Origin: Spirochaetes bacterium GWE1_32_154
GTDB lineage: Bacteria > Spirochaetota > GWE2-31-10
Reading direction: 5' to 3'
Assembly (NCBI GenBank): GCA_001829315.1
Contig: MIAY01000043.1
Coordinates: 36,841 to 100,840, forward strand
DNA length: 64,000 nucleotides
Part shown: positions 37,895-43,797 of the stretch, piece after piece
Layout of the letters: each line of letters opens with the position of its first letter
Numbering within the stretch: position 1 is the stretch's first letter
Notes under the pieces: generated by a model
Databases searched by the model: none
Seen by the model: the letters and a program-made list of their open reading frames with translations, nothing else
Told to the model about the DNA's origin: nothing
Program-made: the position numbers and the translations under genes

Positions 37895-37915
37895 AGTATT
37901 TAAGGAGTAACCAAA

Positions 37916-38461
37916 GTGGATTTTAAACAAGTTTTATCACTATTTATTATTGATCTCAACAACCATAAAATCGACTATGGGTTAATCGGCGGATTTGCAA
38001 TGGGTTTGTTAGGCTTAAACAGGTCAACAGTTGATCTTGATTTTCTTATAAATATAGATGATATATCAAAAGTTAAAAACTTTCTTATTAATATAGGATA
38101 TGAGTTACTTTATGAGTCAGAGAATGTGCTTCAATTCGTATCACCTTTATCTGACTTCGGTGAGATAGACATCATTGTTGCAAAAAGAGAAATTAGTCTT
38201 ACTATGTTAAAGAATATACAAAAGTTTACTATTTTAAACAACAGCGTAGAGATCAATGTTTTGTCTCCTGAAGATATTATTGGGCTTAAGCTTCAAGCAA
38301 TAAAAAATGATAAAGAAAGAGAGGTAATTGATCTTAATGATATAAAGTTTTTAATCAAAAATCACCGGTTAAATCTCGATAAAATAAAAGAATATGCTAA
38401 GATTCTTAATATGAAAAGTTATATTGACACAATAATCGAGGATGTGCATAATGAAAACTAA
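37916..38461 (+). CDS. Nucleotidyltransferase-fold protein (AbiEii/MNT-like)
   Basis: 181 residues from GTG 37916, 8 nt after AAGGAG. The motif GGFAMGLLGL followed by DLDFLI (about residues 24-45) is the GG...DxD signature of polymerase-beta-fold nucleotidyltransferases, and a third acidic residue stands in EIDIIVA (about 83). This size and shape match the AbiEii/DUF6036-type enzymes found in toxin-antitoxin or abortive-infection pairs. A 54-codon gene overlaps its 3' end by 11 bases. The pair is bracketed by element copies C and D, suggesting a small acquired cassette. Target unknown. Confidence 0.75.
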   Translation: MDFKQVLSLFIIDLNNHKIDYGLIGGFAMGLLGLNRSTVDLDFLINIDDISKVKNFLINIGYELLYESENVLQFVSPLSDFGEIDIIVAKREISLTMLKNIQKFTILNNSVEINVLSPEDIIGLKLQAIKNDKEREVIDLNDIKFLIKNHRLNLDKIKEYAKILNMKSYIDTIIEDVHNEN

Positions 38462-38615
38462 TAAGGAAATAGTACCATGTATCGATTTCAAGAAAATCAA
38501 ACCAATTAAAATAAATACTCCTGACCAGTTTTTAAACTTTCTTGATTTCTACAATGATTTCATTAATCATAAAGTTAAAAAGTTCAAACCAATTAAGGGC
38601 GATTTTATATTATAA
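38451..38615 (+). CDS. Small partner protein of the nucleotidyltransferase (54 residues)
   Basis: ATG 38451 lies inside the end of the upstream gene; GAGGA stands 9 nt before it. The product is small, lysine-rich and charged (KKIKPIKINTPDQF in the middle, a VKKFKPIKGDF end), with one predicted helix. Overlap of 11 bases indicates translational coupling. A small co-translated partner of an AbiEii-like nucleotidyltransferase could be an antitoxin or a DNA-binding regulator, but I recognise no family. Too short to be found by length-limited gene calling. Confidence 0.55.
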   Translation: MKTNKEIVPCIDFKKIKPIKINTPDQFLNFLDFYNDFINHKVKKFKPIKGDFIL

Positions 38616-38625
38616 TATGATATAA

Positions 38626-38789
38626 GAGGCTCTTGCAAAAATCAAAACGGAAATTTAGAGTACTAAATATTCCCGCTTGATGAAAAAAAGAGTACTTTTT
38701 TTATGCGTCCGCCGTTACGCAATAAAATTGCGTTTAAGGTAGCTTCATGCAAAAATTCGAGATAAATAAGGGATTTTTGCAAGAAACTC
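38626..38789 (+). mobile_element. MITE-like element, long variant, copy D (164 bp)
   Basis: Ends GAGGCTCTTGCAAAAAT and ATTTTTGCAAGAAACTC, central hairpin TTACGCAAT/ATTGCGTTT, and an extra stretch of about 45 bp near the left end that contains its own inverted repeat (AATTTAGAGTACTAAATATT). ATAA flanks both sides (38622-38625 and 38790-38793). Follows the nucleotidyltransferase pair by 10 bp. Confidence 0.85.
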
Positions 38790-38858
38790 ATAATATTGCA
38801 ATTAACTTCTCAAATCACTTAACAGGAAAAAAATGCTTAAAAAAAAAGAGGTAATTAT

Positions 38859-39704
38859 TTGAAAAAGTTACAATCAGTTTATTCAAAAGGAGCGTTTTTG
38901 TTTTTCTTTGTCCTTGCAATATCATGTAATGATAAAGAAGTAAAAACAGCTATTCCAATACAAAGAAATAGTGAAACGGTTTTGTACAAAATCGCTATTT
39001 ATGGCGACTCGCGAACCGGACATGATATTCACAGAAAAATTGTTAAAAACATAGAGAATGAAAATCCTGAAATAGTTGTCCATACAGGCGACATGGTTAA
39101 TGACGGTAGCGTACAAGCTGAATGGGACAATTTTAATGAAATCACTAAAACTCTGCGAAATGGTCGTGATGTTTACACAGTCATTGGAAATCATGAAAAA
39201 AATTCACCACTTTTTTACAGTAATTTTGGAAAACTACAAAGTGACAAGTGGTTTTCTGTTGAAAAAGGTAATGCTGTCATGATATTTCTGGATACTTCAT
39301 TTTCAGCAATTGATCCTTCAAGCGATCAATTTATCTGGCTTTCAAACATACTTTCACAATCAGAAGGAAAAATGAAAATTGTGTTTTCACATTATCCGAT
39401 ATTCAGTACGGGGTATCATGGTACTGAAAGAAAACTTTCGGCTGATTTACCGGCATTATTTGAGAAATATAAAGTTTCCATGTATATTTCAGGCCATGAA
39501 CATAATTATGAGAGAATAGAAAAAAATAAAGTGGTATATCTTATCGCCGGTGGCGGTGGTGCACCTTTACGCGGACAATTCAGGTCGTTACCGGAAAGTA
39601 AAATTTTTCTGAAATCATACCATTATGTGATACTCAATATACAGGAATCATCAATTATAACTGATGTGTATGATGATAATGGAAGACTTATTGATAGTTT
39701 CTAA
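38859..39704 (+). CDS. Calcineurin-like metallophosphoesterase lipoprotein
   Basis: 281 residues from TTG 38859 behind AGAGG (8 nt). Signal peptide with lipobox LAISC (Cys about 23), so anchored in a membrane facing the periplasm or outside. Metallophosphoesterase motifs in order: GDSRTG (about 49), HTGDMVNDG (about 73), GNHE (about 110), FSHYP (about 180) and GHEHNYER (about 210). This set resembles purple acid phosphatase-type enzymes that hydrolyse phosphate esters. The substrate is not known. No partner genes are evident. Confidence 0.85.
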   Translation: MKKLQSVYSKGAFLFFFVLAISCNDKEVKTAIPIQRNSETVLYKIAIYGDSRTGHDIHRKIVKNIENENPEIVVHTGDMVNDGSVQAEWDNFNEITKTLRNGRDVYTVIGNHEKNSPLFYSNFGKLQSDKWFSVEKGNAVMIFLDTSFSAIDPSSDQFIWLSNILSQSEGKMKIVFSHYPIFSTGYHGTERKLSADLPALFEKYKVSMYISGHEHNYERIEKNKVVYLIAGGGGAPLRGQFRSLPESKIFLKSYHYVILNIQESSIITDVYDDNGRLIDSF

Positions 39705-39797
39705 AAAATAATCAACATTTTTTAAACCTTTATGCATTAACCGGTATCTATATAGTTGAATGCCTAAAATTAGTTAAATAAAAGATGGAGAATTATT

Positions 39798-40955
39798 ATG
39801 AGAAAGATGGTACTGTTTATTTTCATCGGAACAATTGTTATCTCAATATTTTCGTGTAATGTTACTGAAATCGCAAACGATAATCCTTTGCCTGTTGAGA
39901 ATGAAATCAAAAGAGATGAAGTTATACAAATACCTCCGGAGAAAATACTACTTTCGCTGATAAAGGAAAGTATAAACTGTGCTATTAATAACTGTGTATA
40001 TTCTCTTTATAATAATAACAAAGACTATCTGCCAGGTTCAGAACCGGTTTTAGTCACTATACCCGGTAAAGAAGCTGGCTCTCTTGACCTTAGTTCGATA
40101 ATACTGAGTGATCTTTCAACTGATAGATATGAAATGACACTTACATTTAATAACTTTTCATATTCAGCAGATTTTAGTATTGATTCAGGTGAATTGAAGG
40201 TTACTTATACAGTTGTTAATGGTTCTGTGTTATATGAGGCTTTTAATATGATGGTGCCTGAAACTACCACGAATAGAGTAATCAAAGGAAATCTTGAAAT
40301 AACTGACAAACAAAATAAACATACATTTAGTATTGATGGGTCTGATCAGATTTCAAAGTGTTTTCGTGGTGTAGCAGGTTATAATCAAACTTTTAATTAT
40401 ACCTATATACTTGATGGCGAAACATCGAGTGAAAATCATAATAATTCATTTACTGAAAGTGAACAATTTACTGTGATGTTTGTTATTGTCAACAGTATAA
40501 ACCATATAATGACTCAAGGGCTCACTGTATCAACTGAAAATATCGATAAAAAACTGACAATGAAGACTCCTGTTCTTACAAACTTTGATGCAGGATCATT
40601 AACAATGGATATTAAATCACAATCAGTAACAGATAAGGCATTTGAAGTTCTATATACAGGTGACTTTAAAGATTTGAGTGACAAAAATTTTATGGGTTTA
40701 GAAAATGTTAATGGTACAGTTTCGTCTTTAAATAGTAAATATTTTAACGGAAATACATATATGAGAATGTCATCAAAATCACTTGAGTTTAACATTAAAT
40801 CTTTACCCCAATTAACGTCGGGTAATTACTCCTTTGATTTGGAAATAGAAACAATCTTAAAAGACGGTGTTGAAACCATAAAGTCAACAGGGGTATTTAT
40901 GATACATAATAAAACATGGTATTTACAGTCTGAATCGATTGTGAATGGCAATTAA
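39798..40955 (+). CDS. Lipoprotein of unknown function
   Basis: 385 residues behind GATGGAGAATTATT. Signal peptide with lipobox FSC (Cys at about 20) predicts a lipoprotein. The mature part is beta-rich with many Ser, Thr and Asn, and no repeats. I recognise no domain. It ends 29 bp before element copy E. Perhaps a surface protein; nothing in the surroundings defines its role. Confidence 0.7.
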   Translation: MRKMVLFIFIGTIVISIFSCNVTEIANDNPLPVENEIKRDEVIQIPPEKILLSLIKESINCAINNCVYSLYNNNKDYLPGSEPVLVTIPGKEAGSLDLSSIILSDLSTDRYEMTLTFNNFSYSADFSIDSGELKVTYTVVNGSVLYEAFNMMVPETTTNRVIKGNLEITDKQNKHTFSIDGSDQISKCFRGVAGYNQTFNYTYILDGETSSENHNNSFTESEQFTVMFVIVNSINHIMTQGLTVSTENIDKKLTMKTPVLTNFDAGSLTMDIKSQSVTDKAFEVLYTGDFKDLSDKNFMGLENVNGTVSSLNSKYFNGNTYMRMSSKSLEFNIKSLPQLTSGNYSFDLEIETILKDGVETIKSTGVFMIHNKTWYLQSESIVNGN

Positions 40956-40984
40956 AATTAGTAACATATAGACTAAAACAGACT

Positions 40985-41103
40985 GAGGCTCTTGCAAAAA
41001 TCATGAGTACATGTTTTTTGCTTCCGCCTTACGCAATATAATTGCGTAAGAAGTAGCCTCATGCAAAAATTCGAGATAAAAAGAGTATTTTTGCAAGAGG
41101 CTC
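40985..41103 (+). mobile_element. MITE-like element, copy E (119 bp)
   Basis: The cleanest copy: ends GAGGCTCTTGCAAAAAT and ATTTTTGCAAGAGGCTC, and central hairpin TTACGCAAT ATA ATTGCGTAA. The duplication GACT lies at 40981-40984 and 41104-41107. It lies between two convergent genes. Confidence 0.9.
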
Positions 41104-41144
41104 GACTGAATCTATTAATGAGAATCAGTCTGTTTTAATCTTTA

Positions 41145-41774
41145 TTATTCAATCCTCTTTAGTTTCTGTAATGATTTGTCAATTACAACCAGTGAGTTAC
41201 CAATAATACTGAATGCAATAGCTAAACCGGCAATAATTATTAGTACATTACCAAAAGAACCGGCACCATCAGGATAGTTTTTGTTTGGTATTAAAAACCA
41301 ATATGGATAAAAACCATCTATTTGGGCTCGAAGCAATGATAAAAATGCAAAAAGCACCGGATACCCTATCCACAATAACGTGTCACTATGTCGATAATTA
41401 CCTTTCGGTTCAAAGATGAGCCAATTGAATTGCATCCCGATCGGTACTATATAATGCAATAAAATATTTGATGCTAATAACACTCCTACCGGATGGTATA
41501 TTTTAGATAATAAAAAATGAAAAACAAGTCCGGTAACAAGTATCCAGATTGTTGCACCACTTTTCAAAGTAACAAGCCAACGAGGAGGATTTGCCCGATT
41601 TACAATATTCAACATTAAAATCAGAGCTACAATAATATTACTCTGAATTGTAAAATAAGAAAATATATTTAAACCAGTAAAAGGGCCTTTTTGAAATGAA
41701 ATTTCAAGAACAACACCTGTAATGGCAGATAGTATAATTACAATTTGAAATACAATCCACAATACTATTTTCAT
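41145..41774 (-). CDS. Pr6Pr-like integral membrane protein
   Basis: 209 residues with six hydrophobic segments. The pattern of the family is visible: an FSYFTIQSN motif at the end of the first loop, an HFLL..YHP region, LLHYIVPI in the middle and a GFYPYWFL turn before the last helices. Members are found in many bacteria and resemble FAR-17a/AIG1-type proteins; their function is unknown. AGGA lies 6 nt before the ATG. Monocistronic. Confidence 0.75.
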   Translation of the reverse strand: MKIVLWIVFQIVIILSAITGVVLEISFQKGPFTGLNIFSYFTIQSNIIVALILMLNIVNRANPPRWLVTLKSGATIWILVTGLVFHFLLSKIYHPVGVLLASNILLHYIVPIGMQFNWLIFEPKGNYRHSDTLLWIGYPVLFAFLSLLRAQIDGFYPYWFLIPNKNYPDGAGSFGNVLIIIAGLAIAFSIIGNSLVVIDKSLQKLKRIE

Positions 41775-41878
41775 GGTTAATCCTTTTTTAATAAGATACA
41801 GTATCAGTTTAAATAATTTAAAACAATAATTTTTGAAAAGTATCAGGAAAAATTACCACCGACACACACCTAATACGC

Positions 41879-41906
41879 TTGACAGTTTATCATTTTATCG
41901 TATAAT
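41879..41906 (+). promoter_or_regulatory. Perfect sigma-70 consensus promoter giving a leaderless mRNA
   Basis: TTGACA, a 16-bp spacer and TATAAT. The -10 box ends 6 nt before the ATG at 41913, so the expected start point is the A of the start codon itself. No Shine-Dalgarno sequence is present. Confidence 0.75.
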
Positions 41907-41912
41907 CATACT

Positions 41913-42572
41913 ATGGAAAATAAATATCACTTTATAGCGAATGAGATTAAAAGAAATCTTGAAAATATTAATAAGATAACTGATATGCTTCACGATCAGG
42001 AGCCGGCTTTATATACAACATATAGTCATACTGTCCCAATAACAAAAACAAATGCTTTTAATATAAATCTCTCTCTCGATGATGTTGATGATATATTTGA
42101 TGATTTCGATGATAACCCCGAGATAATTGAAACTCGTACGATTTCAGATGACTTTATTGATGCAATAAAAGTAAGATACAGGCATTCTATAAAAGAACTT
42201 TATATTCACATGATATTCCCTGTTTTTTTCAAAAATTATGTAGATGAAAAAACAATTATTGCAACTTTACAACAACAAATACATTTGAAAAGAAAAGTTT
42301 TCAATGTTTCACTTATTTATAAACTTATACTGGTTATCAGTTATTTAATAATCGGAGTTGCTTCTCTTGTTAACATACAACAGATCGAACGAATGCTTGG
42401 ATTATTCTTTAATATGCAGAATAGAGGATACGGGGAACTTATTATGATTTTGGGCTGGGTCGGCATGTGGGAAGGTATTACCCGGACCGTTGATTTCTGT
42501 ACAAACGATCTGAAAAAGATAATTTTCTGGAATAAACTCGATAAAGCAACATTTGCATTTATATATAAATAG
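41913..42572 (+). CDS. Unknown protein with two C-terminal membrane segments
   Basis: 219 residues. The N-terminal part (about 1-130) is soluble and contains an acidic stretch (LDDVDDIFDDFDD at about 50-65). Two hydrophobic segments lie at about 140-158 and 172-190, joined by a short loop. No family recognised. There is no ribosome site; translation would begin at the very 5' end of the mRNA (see the promoter at 41879). It precedes an Rpn-type nuclease gene that uses the same unusual start geometry, so both may belong to one accessory module. Confidence 0.6.
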   Translation: MENKYHFIANEIKRNLENINKITDMLHDQEPALYTTYSHTVPITKTNAFNINLSLDDVDDIFDDFDDNPEIIETRTISDDFIDAIKVRYRHSIKELYIHMIFPVFFKNYVDEKTIIATLQQQIHLKRKVFNVSLIYKLILVISYLIIGVASLVNIQQIERMLGLFFNMQNRGYGELIMILGWVGMWEGITRTVDFCTNDLKKIIFWNKLDKATFAFIYK

Positions 42573-42789
42573 ATGTCTTTACTAAAACCAATAAGTTATT
42601 TATGTATCCATTATATTAAGGATAAAGATAATAAGATTATTGACTATGTTATAAAATGTTTGACTGGAACACTAGTACAAATAATTTCTTACTGTTTTAG
42701 TAAACATAATCTGTTTAAACTTTGTTTTATCCTATTAAATTTAACGAATATTCTCAACCAATGCAAACAAAGATCAATTATAATTATTG

Positions 42790-42818
42790 TTGCAATCTGT
42801 TACTAAAAACAGTATATT
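42790..42818 (+). promoter_or_regulatory. Sigma-70-type promoter giving a leaderless mRNA for the Rpn gene
   Basis: TTGCAA, a 17-bp spacer and TATATT ending 6 nt before the ATG at 42825, the same geometry as the promoter at 41879. No Shine-Dalgarno sequence. The rest of 42573-42824 shows no convincing gene. Confidence 0.6.
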
Positions 42819-42824
42819 TATTCT

Positions 42825-43694
42825 ATGGAATATATCAAACCCTGGTCAGATATTTTTATCAAGTTTCTATTTGGTACTATTGAAAACAACGATATACTAC
42901 TTTCGTTCATCAATGCAGTATTGCAAAGTAAAGGTTATGATAGAATTGTACAGGTAGAAGTTAAAAATCCTTTTAACGTAAAAGAATTTCAACTTGATAA
43001 AGAATCAATTCTCGATGTAAAAGCAGAGGATGAAAACGGCAGACTCTATAACATTGAAGTTCAAGCTGTCGAGCAGGGGTATTTCGTAAATCGCAGTTTG
43101 TACTATTGGTCAACTGTCTATGCAAGTCAGCTCAAAGAAGCACAAGTATATTCAACGTTAACTCCTGTAATTTCAATAAATCTTCTGAATTTTAATCTTT
43201 TTGAGACAATTGAAACTTTTCATACACTTTTCTTACTTCAAGAAAAAGATTTGAATCTGATTTTGACCGATCATTTATCAATTCATTACATAGAATTAAA
43301 AAAACTTCATGAAGTTCATTCGACACTGGAAAAGTTTCTTTACTGGATTAAATATGAAGGAAAGGAGGATGCTATGCTTGCAACACTCATTAAAGATAAT
43401 GAAGTTCTTAATAAAGCTCATAAACAATATGAGAAATTCAGCTCTGATGACACAATGCGTGACTTGTATTTACGACGTGAAATGTATGTACGTGATACAT
43501 TATCAGCTATCGAATATGCAGAAAAACAGGGTGAATTAAAAGGTAAGATTGAAGGTAAGATTGAAGGTAAAATCGAAGGTAAAATCGAAGGTAAAATCGA
43601 AGTAGCTAGAAAATTGCTGAATCAAAATGTATCTATTGAACTTATTGCTGATGTAACCGGATTATCAGTTGAAAAAATTCAATCTTTGAAGTGA
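42825..43694 (+). CDS. Rpn-family PD-(D/E)XK nuclease / putative transposase
   Basis: 289 residues. Starts WSDIFIKFLFGT, a typical opening of the family, and has the nuclease core ILDVKAEDENGR..YNIEVQAV (Asp, then Glu-x-Gln) at about 60-85. The middle contains YWSTVYASQLK, also typical. Rpn proteins promote RecA-independent recombination or act as phage-defence nucleases. The C-terminal region carries five tandem GKIE repeats before a helical end (VARKLLNQNVSIELIADVTGL) that is common in this family. Probably transcribed from its own leaderless promoter. Confidence 0.85.
   Translation: MEYIKPWSDIFIKFLFGTIENNDILLSFINAVLQSKGYDRIVQVEVKNPFNVKEFQLDKESILDVKAEDENGRLYNIEVQAVEQGYFVNRSLYYWSTVYASQLKEAQVYSTLTPVISINLLNFNLFETIETFHTLFLLQEKDLNLILTDHLSIHYIELKKLHEVHSTLEKFLYWIKYEGKEDAMLATLIKDNEVLNKAHKQYEKFSSDDTMRDLYLRREMYVRDTLSAIEYAEKQGELKGKIEGKIEGKIEGKIEGKIEVARKLLNQNVSIELIADVTGLSVEKIQSLK
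43542..43601 (+). repeat. Five tandem 12-bp repeats inside the Rpn gene
   Basis: GGTAARATYGAA repeated five times encodes (GKIE)5. The unit is a multiple of 3, so changes in copy number would alter linker length without breaking the frame. Confidence 0.9.
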
Positions 43695-43753
43695 AGTTAA
43701 CCATAACATAAAGAAGTATTCAAATCATGCATACAGCTTAGCAGAGCTTTTGT

Positions 43754-43783
43754 AAGAAGTGCCGATTTACAACGGCACTTCTT
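43754..43783. terminator. Strong hairpin between convergent genes
   Basis: AAGAAGTGCCG and CGGCACTTCTT form an 11-bp perfect stem with an 8-nt loop, between the Rpn gene and the RND exporter gene. T-runs are short on both sides, so termination is likely but not textbook. Confidence 0.6.
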
Positions 43784-43797
43784 AAAACTAATTCCTC

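Noticed and set aside
42573..42806. 77-codon ORF starting right after the stop of the membrane protein gene
   Set aside because: It follows the TAG in the same frame with no ribosome site, and its product has no domain and an unnatural mix of hydrophobic and Cys residues. The downstream part contains the promoter of the Rpn gene. Probably chance.
43542..43601. CRISPR-like array
   Set aside because: The 12-bp units are contiguous, without spacers, and code for a GKIE linker in the Rpn gene.
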